Below are positions 1 to 10,005 of a DNA stretch of 64,000 nt, piece after piece (position 1 is the stretch's first letter; each line of letters begins with the position of its first letter). Where the stretch lies: positions 1-64,000 of the forward strand of contig JASBST010000011.1 of NCBI GenBank assembly GCA_030148775.1. The letters are read 5' to 3'. The stretch is from Thiogranum sp. (GTDB taxonomy: Bacteria > Pseudomonadota > Gammaproteobacteria > DSM-19610). A program made the translations under genes and the position numbers. Below the pieces are notes generated by a model, which worked only from the letters and a program-made list of their open reading frames with translations, made no database searches and had not been told where the DNA came from.

Positions 1-60
1 TAACGTACTCAGATTACAGAGCTTTGTTGATAAACGGTACCCCAAATCCGGTAAACTGGC

Positions 61-87
61 GAACTCTTAGGGGTTTTTCTGGTCTAG
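61..87 (+). promoter_or_regulatory. sigma-E (RpoE/AlgU)-type promoter of the rpoE operon
   Basis: GAACTC at 61-66 is followed after exactly 16 bp by TCTAG at 83-87. This fits the sigma-E/AlgU pattern GAACTT-N16-TCnnA with one change in the -35 box. Transcription would begin near 93-95, which makes the in-frame ATG at 95 effectively leaderless and favours the ATG at 131 as the rpoE start. Autoregulation of rpoE by its own product is established in E. coli and Pseudomonas; that it happens here is inference. Bases 1-60 hold no gene that I recognise. Confidence 0.7.
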
Positions 88-130
88 AAGTGGCATGCAA
101 GCCGTCCTGGAAAAAGAGAGGATAGCCCGA

Positions 131-724
131 ATGGGCGAACGCAATCTTGACCAGGATCTGGTCGAGCGGGTGCAGAGCGGGGAAAAGGCCGCTTTTGACA
201 TTCTGGTGCGCAAGTACGAGCACAAGCTCGCCAATGTCATCAGCCGTTACATCCACGACCCGACCGAAGTGCTGGACGTGGCCCAGGAGGCTTTCATCAA
301 GGCTTACCGCGCCCTGCCCAATTTTCGCGGTGACAGCGCGTTTTATACCTGGCTGTATCGCATTGCCATCAACACGGCCAAGAATTACCTGGTGGCCGCG
401 GGGCGGCGGCCGCCGAAAGATGATATTGACGCCCAGGAGGCGGAACAATTCGAAGCCGGCACCGGTCTGAAGGAATACGCCACGCCCGAGCGACTGGCGC
501 TCAAAAGCGAGTTGGCGAAAACGATCCAGGACGCGATCGATGAATTGCCCGAGGAGCTGCGTGTGGCGATTGTGCTGCGCGAACTCGAAGGGTTGAGTTA
601 TGAGGAGATTGCCGCCGCCATGGACTGTCCGATCGGCACGGTACGCTCCAGGATATTCAGGGCCCGAGACGCGATCGAGAAACGGATCCGTCCCCTGATT
701 GACGAATCCGACGCAGGTATGTAG
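131..724 (+). CDS. rpoE: RNA polymerase sigma-E factor (RpoE/AlgU)
   Basis: ECF (group 4) sigma factor of 197 aa that directs RNA polymerase to envelope-stress promoters. The N-terminus (DQDLVERVQSGEKAAFDILV) and sigma region 2 (DVAQEAFIKAYRALPNFRG, then FYTWLYRIAINTAKNYLV) are typical of RpoE/AlgU. Region 4 (ELPEELRVAIVLRELEGLSY followed by EEIA, then PIGTVRSRIFRAR) carries the helix-turn-helix. The reading frame is open from 95, but I start at 131: this gives the family's usual N-terminus, follows a GAGAGGA ribosome site, and lies downstream of the predicted promoter at 61-87. It heads an operon with rseA, rseB, rseC and mucD, so its activity should be set by proteolysis of the membrane anti-sigma factor RseA. 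Confidence 0.96.
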   Translation: MGERNLDQDLVERVQSGEKAAFDILVRKYEHKLANVISRYIHDPTEVLDVAQEAFIKAYRALPNFRGDSAFYTWLYRIAINTAKNYLVAAGRRPPKDDIDAQEAEQFEAGTGLKEYATPERLALKSELAKTIQDAIDELPEELRVAIVLRELEGLSYEEIAAAMDCPIGTVRSRIFRARDAIEKRIRPLIDESDAGM

Positions 725-726
725 CC

Positions 727-1293
727 ATGAAAGATGAAATTCGCGAACAACTGTCCGCCCTGGCGGACGACGAGCTGAGCGCTGCGGAACGGCCGTTGTT
801 GTTGGGCCGTATGCAGCGGGACCCGAGTCTGCGTGCCTGTCTGGGGCGCTATCAGCTGATTGGTGAAGTGATGCGTGGCGGTGACGTCGAGGCGGCCACG
901 CTCTGGGTGGCCGACCGGGTGCAGCGGGCCCTGGCCGACGATGCGCCGATCCGGGTTCACGGCGCCGGGGGCGGTCGCTGGTGGCGACCATTGGCCGGAT
1001 TGGCGGTCGCCGCCTCGGTGGCTCTGGTGGCGGTCTTGTCGGTGACCTCGTTGCGTACCGAAACCGGCGCCGGTCAGCCGCAGCTGGCGGCGACACAGCC
1101 GCTGAACCCGACGGTGGCGAGCGTGGCTCAGGTCAATGACGTCCCCGCCGACGACCGCTGGGCGCGCCTTGATCCGCATATCGATAAACGTCTGTCGGGT
1201 TATCTGGTGAATCACAACGAGTACGCCGCCAGCCGTGGCGTGCAGGGCGTTATGCCTTATGTGCGCATTGTCGGTTACGATACCAACGAGTAA
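727..1293 (+). CDS. rseA: Anti-sigma-E factor RseA (MucA)
   Basis: Single-pass inner-membrane anti-sigma factor of 188 aa. The cytoplasmic N-terminus (EQLSALADDELSAAERPLLL) is the RseA/MucA sigma-binding domain. One membrane helix follows at about residues 97-113 (PLAGLAVAASVALVAVLS), and the C-terminus is periplasmic and would meet RseB. The gene starts 2 bp after rpoE and its stop overlaps the rseB start by 1 bp, so the genes are likely translationally coupled. Regulated proteolysis of RseA by DegS and RseP is family knowledge; neither protease gene lies in this window. Confidence 0.93.
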   Translation: MKDEIREQLSALADDELSAAERPLLLGRMQRDPSLRACLGRYQLIGEVMRGGDVEAATLWVADRVQRALADDAPIRVHGAGGGRWWRPLAGLAVAASVALVAVLSVTSLRTETGAGQPQLAATQPLNPTVASVAQVNDVPADDRWARLDPHIDKRLSGYLVNHNEYAASRGVQGVMPYVRIVGYDTNE

Positions 1294-2267
1294 TGACGCC
1301 CGCGTTCTATCCCCTCCTGAGTGCACTGTTGCTGCTGCTGTATGTGCCGGCATTGTACGCCGATAGCTCGCAGGACGGCCGACAGTGGCTCGAACGCATG
1401 TCGAAGGCCGCACAGTCGCTGAACTACACCGGTATTTTCGTCTATCAGAACGAAGGCAAACTGGAAGCCATGCAGATCGTCCACGCCATGGACGAGAACG
1501 GGGAGCGTGAGCGGCTGATGTCGCTCACCGGTCCGCGGCGCGAAGTTTTGCGCGACCGCCAGGAGGTGACTTGTATTCTTGGCGACCGCCAGGCGGTGCA
1601 GGTCAACAAAAGCCGGCCGCGTACGCCATTCCCTTTCAGCCTGCCGACCGAGCTGATGCAGCTCGAGCGCTACTACCAGTTCCAGGTCAAGGGCGAAGAC
1701 CGGGTGGCCGGCCGCACCTGTCGTATCGTGGCGGTGAAGCCGCGTGACAGTCTGCGCTACGGTCGGCGCTTGTGCGTGCACGAACACAGCCACCTGGTGC
1801 TGCGCTCGGAACTGACCGATCCCAACGGTCGGGTGATCGAGCAGGTGATGTTCACGTCGGTGAATTTCCCCGCCCGCATCAACGCCGCGGATCTGTTGCC
1901 GGATCTCAGCGGGGCCGACTACACCTGGCAGCGTGAACCGGAGCAGCAGCCGCAGCGCGCCGGCAAGAAAGGGGTTTCGCGCTGGAAGGTGTTGCAGGTG
2001 CCGGAAGGTTTCATGCTGACCGATCACGGCTGGCACCAGCTTTCGGCCAACGAACCCGGTGTGGAACATTGGGTCTACAGCGACGGCCTGGCCAGTGTGT
2101 CGGTGTATGTGGAGGCCGCCCAGGGTCAGGACAACTATAATGGAGTCAGCCACCGCGGTGCGCTCAACGCCTATGGCACCATGGTGGACGACTACTACGT
2201 CACGGTGGTCGGCGAAGTACCGCGCCGTACCGTGGAAATGATCGGTAAATCGGTGCGCCCGAAGTAG
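1293..2267 (+). CDS. rseB: Sigma-E regulatory protein RseB (MucB)
   Basis: Periplasmic protein of 324 aa with a cleavable signal peptide (LLSALLLLLYVPALYA). It has the MucB/RseB fold, seen in WLERMSKAAQSLNYTGIFVY near the N-terminus and in the C-terminal domain ending near YVTVVGEVPRRTVEMIGKSV. In characterised systems RseB binds the RseA periplasmic domain, shields it from DegS, and is displaced by lipopolysaccharide or mislocalised lipoproteins. The start ATG overlaps the rseA stop codon by one base, fixing the start and implying co-translation. Confidence 0.93.
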   Translation: MTPAFYPLLSALLLLLYVPALYADSSQDGRQWLERMSKAAQSLNYTGIFVYQNEGKLEAMQIVHAMDENGERERLMSLTGPRREVLRDRQEVTCILGDRQAVQVNKSRPRTPFPFSLPTELMQLERYYQFQVKGEDRVAGRTCRIVAVKPRDSLRYGRRLCVHEHSHLVLRSELTDPNGRVIEQVMFTSVNFPARINAADLLPDLSGADYTWQREPEQQPQRAGKKGVSRWKVLQVPEGFMLTDHGWHQLSANEPGVEHWVYSDGLASVSVYVEAAQGQDNYNGVSHRGALNAYGTMVDDYYVTVVGEVPRRTVEMIGKSVRPK

Positions 2268-2271
2268 TGCC

Positions 2272-2730
2272 ATGATCGAGGAAAACGCCCAGGTCATAAG
2301 CGTCGAGGCCGACGACGTCTGGGTGGAGACGCAGCGCCGCTCCACCTGCTCGGGCTGCGCCGCGCACAATGGCTGCGGTACCGCCAGTCTGGCGAAAGTG
2401 CTGGGCAAGCGGCGCACCCGGATCCGCGTGCTGGCGGACATGCCGCTGGTGGTGGGCGATCGTGTCGTCATCGGCATCGGCGAACAGGCGCTGGTGCGCG
2501 GCTCGCTAGCCGTTTATGCGGTTCCGCTGCTGCTGTTGCTGCTGGGGGCCACGTTGGGTCGCCTGGGCGCGGGCAATGGTTTGTGGCACAGTTGCGAGAC
2601 CGCCAGCCTGGTGCTGGGCTTGGCGGGTCTGGCCGCGGGTTTGCTGTGGCTGCGGCGTTTCACCCGCCACATACAGCACGACCGCAACTACCAGCCGGTG
2701 GTGCTGCGCCGTCTGACGGCCACGGCGTGA
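2272..2730 (+). CDS. rseC: RseC/MucC family membrane protein
   Basis: 152-aa inner-membrane protein of the RseC/MucC family. The N-terminal part carries the cysteine cluster STCSGCAAHNGCG, followed by two hydrophobic helices (AVYAVPLLLLLLGATLG and LVLGLAGLAAGLLWL) and a short basic tail. RseC has been linked to sigma-E control and, with the Rsx/Rnf complex, to reduction of SoxR; which role applies here cannot be told. It starts 4 bp after rseB and lies inside the sigma-E operon. Confidence 0.9.
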   Translation: MIEENAQVISVEADDVWVETQRRSTCSGCAAHNGCGTASLAKVLGKRRTRIRVLADMPLVVGDRVVIGIGEQALVRGSLAVYAVPLLLLLLGATLGRLGAGNGLWHSCETASLVLGLAGLAAGLLWLRRFTRHIQHDRNYQPVVLRRLTATA

Positions 2731-2765
2731 GGCCGGACCGTCCTACTCGTAAATCAGGAGAGACT

Positions 2766-4208
2766 ATGAATTCCTTGGTAAATAAAAGCTGGATGATCGT
2801 GCTGCTGATGGCCGGCCTGATGGCCAGCCTGCAGGTCCAGGCGCGCGATCTGCCCGACTTCACCCAACTGGTGGAGCAGACCAGCGATGCGGTGGTCAAT
2901 ATCAGCACCACGCAGAAGGTCAAGACCGGCAGCATGAATCTGCCGGAGGGGATAGAGATCCCGGATCTGCCCGAAGGCTCGCCGTTCGGCGACCTGTTCA
3001 AACATTTCTTCGGCCAGCCCGGCGGTCCCGGCGGCGAGATGCCGCACGAACGCGAGGCCAAGTCGCTCGGGTCGGGTTTCATCATTTCCGAGGACGGCTA
3101 TATTTTGACCAACAAGCATGTGGTCAAGGGCGCCGAGGAGATCATTGTGCGCCTGGAGGACCGGCGCGAGTTGAAAGCCACGGTCATCGGTAGCGACGAG
3201 CAAAGCGATATCGCTCTGGTGAAGATCAAGGCCGACCATCTGCCGGTGGCGAAGATCGGCAAGTCCAAGGATCTCAAAGTCGGTGAGTGGGTGCTCGCGA
3301 TCGGTTCGCCCTTCGGCTTCGAGCGCTCCGCCACCGCCGGTCTCGTCAGCGCCACCGGACGCGCGTTGCCGCGCGAAAACTCTGTGCCTTTCATCCAGAC
3401 CGACGTTGCCATCAACCCGGGCAATTCCGGCGGGCCGCTGTTCAACCTCGACGGCGAGGTGGTGGGCGTCAACTCGCAGATCTACAGCCGCACCGGCGGT
3501 TATATGGGGCTGTCGTTCTCCATTCCTATCGAAGTGGCGATGGATGTCGCCAACCAGCTCAAGGAGCACGGCAAGGTCAGCCGCGGCTGGCTGGGTGTAC
3601 TGATTCAGGATGTGACGCTGGATCTGGCGCAGTCGTTCGGCATGAGCAAACCGCAGGGCGCGCTGGTGGCCAAGGTGCTGCCCGACAGCCCGGCGGCCAA
3701 GGCCGGATTCCAGGTGGGCGACGTGGTGGTGGCCTTCAACGGCAAGGACATCGAGCGTTCCTCCAGCCTGCCGCCGGTGGTGGGCAGTACGCCGGTGGGC
3801 AAGAAGGTGCCGGTGAAGGTGATCCGCAACGGTCGCAGCCAGACGCTGTGGGTGACGCTGGGCGAGTTGCCGGAGCAGGACAAGACGGTCGCCAAGGCGA
3901 CTGAGAATCCGACCACGGCGGATAATCGTCTTGCCTTGAATGTCGCCGACCTCACGCCGCAGCAGCGCAAGGAGCTGGAGATCGACGGCGGTGTATTGGT
4001 CGAGTCCGTCGGCGACGGTGCCGCGGCCGAGGCCGGTGTGCGCAACGGCGACGTCATCCTGCGCATCGACAGCAAACCGGTCGACAGCGCCGCCGGGTTC
4101 AAGAAACTGGTCGACAAGCTGCCGGCCGGCAAATCGGTGGCGATGCTGGTGCAGCGGCGCGGCGGACCGATCTTCCTGGCGCTGAAGGTACCGCCGGAGG
4201 CCGATTGA
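2766..4208 (+). CDS. mucD: Periplasmic serine endoprotease DegP/MucD
   Basis: HtrA-family protease/chaperone of 480 aa that degrades or holds misfolded envelope proteins. A signal peptide (IVLLMAGLMASLQVQA) precedes a trypsin-like domain with the full triad: His118 in TNKHVV, Asp148 in SDIALVK and Ser221 in NPGNSGGP. Two PDZ domains follow (GWLGV at about 278, then GDVILRIDSKPV near the C-terminus). The open frame extends back to 2583, but the ATG at 2766 gives the signal peptide and follows a good AGGAGA site. It is the last gene of the sigma-E operon proper, and its TGA overlaps the TTG start of the next gene. Confidence 0.94.
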   Translation: MNSLVNKSWMIVLLMAGLMASLQVQARDLPDFTQLVEQTSDAVVNISTTQKVKTGSMNLPEGIEIPDLPEGSPFGDLFKHFFGQPGGPGGEMPHEREAKSLGSGFIISEDGYILTNKHVVKGAEEIIVRLEDRRELKATVIGSDEQSDIALVKIKADHLPVAKIGKSKDLKVGEWVLAIGSPFGFERSATAGLVSATGRALPRENSVPFIQTDVAINPGNSGGPLFNLDGEVVGVNSQIYSRTGGYMGLSFSIPIEVAMDVANQLKEHGKVSRGWLGVLIQDVTLDLAQSFGMSKPQGALVAKVLPDSPAAKAGFQVGDVVVAFNGKDIERSSSLPPVVGSTPVGKKVPVKVIRNGRSQTLWVTLGELPEQDKTVAKATENPTTADNRLALNVADLTPQQRKELEIDGGVLVESVGDGAAAEAGVRNGDVILRIDSKPVDSAAGFKKLVDKLPAGKSVAMLVQRRGGPIFLALKVPPEAD

Positions 4209-4480
4209 CCCGCGACCCGGTCGAGCTGACCCTGTACTATCGGGAAGGCTGTCATTTGTGTGAAACCATGCAGCAGGCCCTTCGGGGCCTGCAATCACGT
4301 TTAGGGTTCGTCCTGCGCACGGTGGATATCGATCGCCAAGCGCGTTTACGCCGGCGCTACGACGAATGGGTGCCGGTGTTGTGTCATGGTGAGCGTGAAC
4401 TGTGTCATTATTATCTCGACGAGCAGGCGGTGAGCGCCGCTTGCGCCAGCGAGGTCCAGGGGACGGGGAGGGAAGCATGA
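4205..4480 (+). CDS. Glutaredoxin-like protein (DUF836)
   Basis: 91-aa glutaredoxin-fold protein. The motif LYYREGCHLC places a CxxC redox site in the usual position after the first beta strand; VDIDRQARLRRRYDEWVPVL contains the expected cis-proline region (WVPV). The start is a TTG whose last two bases form the TGA of mucD, a 4-bp overlap. No ATG fits the family N-terminus. A DUF836 gene between the degP homologue and lepA is common in gammaproteobacteria; its substrate is unknown. The stop overlaps the next start (ATGA). Confidence 0.82.
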   Translation: MTRDPVELTLYYREGCHLCETMQQALRGLQSRLGFVLRTVDIDRQARLRRRYDEWVPVLCHGERELCHYYLDEQAVSAACASEVQGTGREA

Positions 4481-5265
4481 GGCATCTATTCGTTTGGGTA
4501 CTGCTGTTCGCATTTGCCGGCGCCGGTCACGCGGCGCTGCGCGGCAAGGAGATCGTCTATCAGGTGGACGGCAAGGAGTTCACCGGTTATCTGGCCTGGG
4601 ACGACGCCGTCGCCGGCAAGCGGCCCGGCATTCTGGTGGTGCACGAATGGTGGGGGCACAACGCCTACGCGCGCCAGCGCGCCGACAAGCTGGCGGGGCT
4701 GGGTTATACCGCCTTTGCGCTGGACATGTACGGCAGTGGTAAAGTGGCCGACCATCCCGAGGACGCCAAGCGTTTCATGCAGGCGGTGATGAGCGATATG
4801 CCGGAGGCGGAGAAGCGCTTCGACAAGGCCAAGTCCATTTTGCAGCAACAACCGAGCGTCGACGCCCGGCACATCGCCGCCATCGGCTATTGTTTAGGCG
4901 GTGGCGTGGTGCTGCATATGGCGCGCATCGGCGCAAAGCTCGACGGCGTGGTCAGTTTTCACGGCAGTCTGGGCACCAGCGAACCGGCGCGCAAGGATCA
5001 GGTCAAGGCGCGGGTACTGGTGTTCACCGGTGCGGCCGACCCCTACGCCCCGCCCGAAACCGTGGCGGCGTTCGAGCAGGAAATGCGCCAGGCCGGCGCC
5101 CGTTTCCGGGTGATCAGCTATCCGGGGGTCAAGCACAGTTTCACCAATCCCGCGGCCGACGCCTACGCCGAGCGCTTCGATATGCCGCTGGCCTACGACC
5201 AGCAGGCCGATGAGGATTCCTGGCGCCGTACCCAGGCGTTTTTCAAGAAGATCTTTAAAAACTGA
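4477..5265 (+). CDS. Dienelactone hydrolase family protein, exported
   Basis: Alpha/beta hydrolase of 262 aa with a signal peptide (HLFVWVLLFAFAGAGHAA), so probably periplasmic. The Cys nucleophile elbow is GYCLGGG, the Asp lies in GAADPYAPPE and the His in GVKHSFTNP, the dienelactone-hydrolase-type triad. WWGHNAYARQRADKLAGLGY is also typical. The frame is open from 4402, but the ATG at 4477, overlapping the previous stop as ATGA, gives the signal peptide. Such periplasmic members rarely have a proven substrate, so no pathway is assigned. Its position at the end of the sigma-E operon suggests co-transcription with mucD. Confidence 0.85.
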   Translation: MRHLFVWVLLFAFAGAGHAALRGKEIVYQVDGKEFTGYLAWDDAVAGKRPGILVVHEWWGHNAYARQRADKLAGLGYTAFALDMYGSGKVADHPEDAKRFMQAVMSDMPEAEKRFDKAKSILQQQPSVDARHIAAIGYCLGGGVVLHMARIGAKLDGVVSFHGSLGTSEPARKDQVKARVLVFTGAADPYAPPETVAAFEQEMRQAGARFRVISYPGVKHSFTNPAADAYAERFDMPLAYDQQADEDSWRRTQAFFKKIFKN

Positions 5266-5318
5266 GTGAGTCGGAGGGGCGCCGGCGGCGCGACTTCCGG
5301 CGGGCCCCCGTTTAGGGT

Positions 5319-5324
5319 TATAAT
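5319..5324 (+). promoter_or_regulatory. Probable -10 box of a lepA promoter
   Basis: A perfect TATAAT occurs at 5319-5324 in the 147-bp gap between the hydrolase gene and lepA. The -35 side is poor (TTCCGG at 5295-5300, 18 bp upstream). The transcript would have a leader of about 80 nt containing the hairpin at 5360-5385. Confidence 0.5.
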
Positions 5325-5359
5325 CGCGCGTCAATTTTTTGAATCGTCAGGATTTTTCG

Positions 5360-5385
5360 GGATGGCGGCTGTCGGGCCGCCATCC
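5360..5385 (+). other. 10-bp perfect hairpin in the lepA leader
   Basis: GGATGGCGGC at 5360-5369 pairs perfectly with GCCGCCATCC at 5376-5385 around a 6-nt loop. It is followed by only four T residues (5389-5392), so it may be a weak terminator for the upstream operon, an attenuator, or a stabilising leader structure of lepA. It ends 28 nt before the lepA start. Confidence 0.6.
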
Positions 5386-5412
5386 TGCTTTTGGAATCAG
5401 GTAAGCGCCCCT

Positions 5413-7215
<1,803 letters not shown>

Positions 7216-7217
7216 CC

Positions 7218-8042
7218 ATGAATCTAGACTTTCCCACCATCCTGGTGGCTGCGACCTTCATCACCGGTTTGATCTGGGCCATGGATGCGGTGTTCTGGGC
7301 GCCCAGGCGCAAGCAGGCAGCCGCCGCGCTGGGCGCGGGCGGCTCGGCCGATCCGGACGCGGTGGCGGCGACGATGAAAGAACCGACCATCGTGGAGTAC
7401 GCCAAGTCCTTCTTTCCGGTGATTCTCGCCGTGTTGCTGTTGCGCTCGTTTCTGGTCGAGCCATTCCGCATCCCGTCCGGTTCGATGATGCCGACCTTGC
7501 TGGTCGGCGATTTCATCCTGGTGAATAAATTCGACTACGGCATCCGCCTGCCGGTGGTCAACCGCAAGATCATTCCCATCCACGATCCGCAACGGGGCGA
7601 TGTGGTGGTGTTCCGTTTCCCCAAGGATCCCAGCGTCGATTACATCAAGCGCGTGGTCGGCCTGCCCGGCGACCATGTGGTGTATCGCGACAAAACCCTG
7701 TTTATCAATGGCAAGCAGGTCGCGCAAATTCCCGCCGGCACCTATATCGGCACCGGTTCCGGGTTGTCAATGTCGGGCGCGGAAGTGCGTCGCGAGGCGC
7801 TCGGCGATACACAACATGATATTCTGGTGGCGCCGAATGTGCATGGTGTCGATGCCGACGTGATCGTGCCGGACGGGCATTATTTCGTCATGGGCGACAA
7901 CCGCGACAACAGTAACGACAGCCGCTACTGGGGCTTTGTGCCCGATCGGAATCTGATCGGCAAGGCGTTCATGATCTGGATGAACTGGGACTCTGCCGCG
8001 GGGGGCGTCGGCTGGGGTCGTATCGGAGACTCGATAGACTGA
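7218..8042 (+). CDS. lepB: Signal peptidase I (LepB)
   Basis: 274-aa inner-membrane protease that removes signal peptides of exported proteins. An N-terminal membrane segment (PTILVAATFITGLIWAMDAV) and a second one (FFPVILAVLLLRSFLV) precede the catalytic domain. The Ser is in PSGSMMPT and the general-base Lys in DYIKRVVGLPGD; the box E motif is GDNRDNSNDSRYWG. It starts 2 bp after lepA and lies directly before the DUF4845 gene, a conserved order. Confidence 0.95.
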   Translation: MNLDFPTILVAATFITGLIWAMDAVFWAPRRKQAAAALGAGGSADPDAVAATMKEPTIVEYAKSFFPVILAVLLLRSFLVEPFRIPSGSMMPTLLVGDFILVNKFDYGIRLPVVNRKIIPIHDPQRGDVVVFRFPKDPSVDYIKRVVGLPGDHVVYRDKTLFINGKQVAQIPAGTYIGTGSGLSMSGAEVRREALGDTQHDILVAPNVHGVDADVIVPDGHYFVMGDNRDNSNDSRYWGFVPDRNLIGKAFMIWMNWDSAAGGVGWGRIGDSID

Positions 8043-8056
8043 CGAGGGAGCAACCT

Positions 8057-8431
8057 ATGAAGACTCGGCATTACCAGAAAGGCATGACCGCGATCGGCTG
8101 ACTGTTGGTGCTGGGCCTGATTGCGTTTTTCACCCTGATCACGCTACGCCTGGTGCCGTTGTATCTGGAGTACGCCAAAGTCGATTCCGTACTCGAATCG
8201 CTGGAAGCCGAGCCCGGTATCACCACCAAGAGCCGCAGCGATATCGTCGGCCTGGTATCGCGCCGCTTCGACGTGAACGATGTCCGCGATGTCGACCCCA
8301 AACTGATCAAGGTCAGCAAGGACAAAGGTGTGCTGAGCGTCAGCATCCATTACGAACGGCGTGAACATCTGTTGGCCAATATCGACGTGGTCGCCACCTT
8401 TGACAAGAAGGTGGAGGTGGCCGCGCGTTGA
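8057..8431 (+). pseudogene. DUF4845 membrane protein gene with an in-frame TGA
   Basis: This frame encodes a 124-residue DUF4845 protein of unknown function, the family usually found between lepB and rnc. After MKTRHYQKGMTAIG the codon at 8099-8101 is TGA, then translation resumes with LLVLGLIAFFTLITLRL, the single membrane helix. In the family, as I know it, this position is Trp (GW before the hydrophobic stretch), so one G-to-A change of TGG explains the stop. A downstream TTG at 8105 could restart translation but would lose the basic N-terminus that orients the helix. It may be a real nonsense mutation, a base error, or tolerated UGA readthrough. Confidence 0.8.
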
Positions 8432-9105
8432 GTCGGCCCACCGATGCTCTGGCCAGATCCCTCGGCTATGAGTTTACCGATCCGGCGCTGCTCGATGCGG
8501 CGGTGACCCACCGCAGCGCCGGCAGCGGCAACAACGAGCGTCTCGAATTCCTCGGCGACGCGGTGCTCGGCCACGTGGTGGCCGAATGGCTGTTCGGCGC
8601 CTGTCCGCAGGCCAGCGAGGGTCAGTTGAGCCGTCTGCGCGCCTCCCTGGTCAAGCGCGAGACCCTGGCCGACATCGCCCGCGGTCTCGATCTGGGCGAC
8701 TATCTGCGTCTCGGCTCGGGCGAGTTGAAAAGCGGTGGTTTTCGCCGCGACTCGATCCTTGCCGACGCGCTGGAGGCGATATTCGGCGGCATTCTGCTCG
8801 ACGGCGGCTACGAGCCGTGCCGGGCCTGCATCCAGCGCCTGTATGCCGGTCGTCTCGAAGGTCTTTCCGCCGCCGATGAACTCAAGGACCCCAAAACCCG
8901 CCTGCAGGAGCATTTACAGTCGCGCAAGCTGGCGCTGCCGGTCTACACCATGACCCGGATCAGTGGCAAGGCGCATCACCAGCAGTTTGTGGTCGAATGC
9001 CGTATCGATGATTTGCAATGCGTGAGTACCGGCAGCGGCGCCAGTCGTCGCAAGGCGGAGCAATCGGCGGCGGTCGGTATGCTGGAGCAGCTCGGTGTCG
9101 GATAA
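8428..9105 (+). CDS. rnc: Ribonuclease III
   Basis: 225-aa double-strand-specific endoribonuclease that processes rRNA and mRNA. The RNase III signature is ERLEFLGDAVL, with catalytic acidic residues again in DALEAIFGGI. The C-terminal double-stranded RNA binding domain ends with SGASRRKAEQSAAVGMLEQL. The start is TTG at 8428, overlapping the TGA of the DUF4845 gene by 4 bp, which implies coupling to it. The 3' end overlaps era by 11 bp, as in many gammaproteobacteria. Confidence 0.95.
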   Translation: MSRPTDALARSLGYEFTDPALLDAAVTHRSAGSGNNERLEFLGDAVLGHVVAEWLFGACPQASEGQLSRLRASLVKRETLADIARGLDLGDYLRLGSGELKSGGFRRDSILADALEAIFGGILLDGGYEPCRACIQRLYAGRLEGLSAADELKDPKTRLQEHLQSRKLALPVYTMTRISGKAHHQQFVVECRIDDLQCVSTGSGASRRKAEQSAAVGMLEQLGVG

Positions 9106-9994
9106 CAACTTTCGCTGCGGCTTTGTCGCCCTGGTGGGTCGGCCGAACGTCGGCAAGTCGACGCTGCTCAATCGCCTGATCGGGCAGAAGATCAGTATCA
9201 CCTCGCGCCGGCCGCAGACCACGCGCCACCGTATTCTGGGTATCAAGACCCAGCGCGATTATCAAATTCTGTTCGTCGATACGCCGGGTCTGCACGCCAA
9301 ACAACCGCGGGCCATGAACCGTTATCTCAATCGCGCCGCCGCCGATAGTCTGCACGACGTGGACGTGGTGATTTTGGTCGTCGAGGGGACGCGCTGGCAG
9401 GTCGACGACGACTGGGTGCTGCAGCGGTTGCAGGGGGTGTCGTGTCCGGTGATCGCCGTGATCAACAAGATCGACCGGATCGAGGACAAGCAGAGTCTGC
9501 TGCCGTTCATGCAATCGCTTGCCAGCAGATACGCTTTCGTCGAGATCATTCCGCTGAGTGCCAGGACCGGCGATCAGCTGCCGCAGTTGGAGGCGGCGGC
9601 GGTGGCGCATCTGCCCTTGTCGGCGCCGTTTTACGCGCCGGATCAGGTGACCGACCGCAGCCAGCGCTTTATCGCCGCTGAACTGGTGCGCGAGAAACTG
9701 TTCCGCAAACTCGGCGAGGAAATCCCCTACGGCCTGACCGTCGAGATCGAAAGTTTCAAGCAGGACGGGCGCCTGCTGCGCATTCACGCGCTCATCTGGG
9801 TGGCCAAGGCGGGGCACAAGCCGATCGTCATCGGTCACAAGGGTCAGTTGCTCAAGGAGGTCGGTCGCGAGGCGCGCGAGGACATGCAGCAGACCTTCGG
9901 TCAGAAGGTGTTTTTGCAATTATGGGTCAAGGTCAAGGAAGGCTGGGCCGATGACGAGCGTGCCCTGCAGAGCCTGGGCTACGACGGCAGCTGA
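9095..9994 (+). CDS. era: GTPase Era
   Basis: 299-aa Ras-like GTPase needed for 16S rRNA maturation and 30S assembly. The G1 motif is GRPNVGKST, the switch I region ITSRRPQTTRHRILGI is an Era hallmark, G3 is DTPGLH and G4 is NKIDR. The C-terminal KH domain includes VIGHKGQLLKEVGREAREDM. The GTG start at 9095 lies inside the rnc 3' end. Confidence 0.95.
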   Translation: MSDNNFRCGFVALVGRPNVGKSTLLNRLIGQKISITSRRPQTTRHRILGIKTQRDYQILFVDTPGLHAKQPRAMNRYLNRAAADSLHDVDVVILVVEGTRWQVDDDWVLQRLQGVSCPVIAVINKIDRIEDKQSLLPFMQSLASRYAFVEIIPLSARTGDQLPQLEAAAVAHLPLSAPFYAPDQVTDRSQRFIAAELVREKLFRKLGEEIPYGLTVEIESFKQDGRLLRIHALIWVAKAGHKPIVIGHKGQLLKEVGREAREDMQQTFGQKVFLQLWVKVKEGWADDERALQSLGYDGS

Positions 9995-10005
9995 ACCCTA
10001 TAGTC

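Noticed and set aside
1-60. Start of a divergent gene (nadB is often found here) or a second rpoE promoter
   Set aside because: Only 60 bp are visible; no convincing start codon with coding sequence or paired -35/-10 boxes could be supported.
2754-4478. 574-codon open frame on the minus strand opposite mucD
   Set aside because: Shadow of a GC-rich gene with strong third-position bias; no recognisable domain, and the plus-strand protease motifs are complete.
8099-8101. UGA in the DUF4845 gene as selenocysteine or as a reassigned Trp codon
   Set aside because: No selenocysteine insertion hairpin is apparent and the family has Trp here. Reassignment is excluded because TGA ends many genes in this window normally (for example mucD and rseC).
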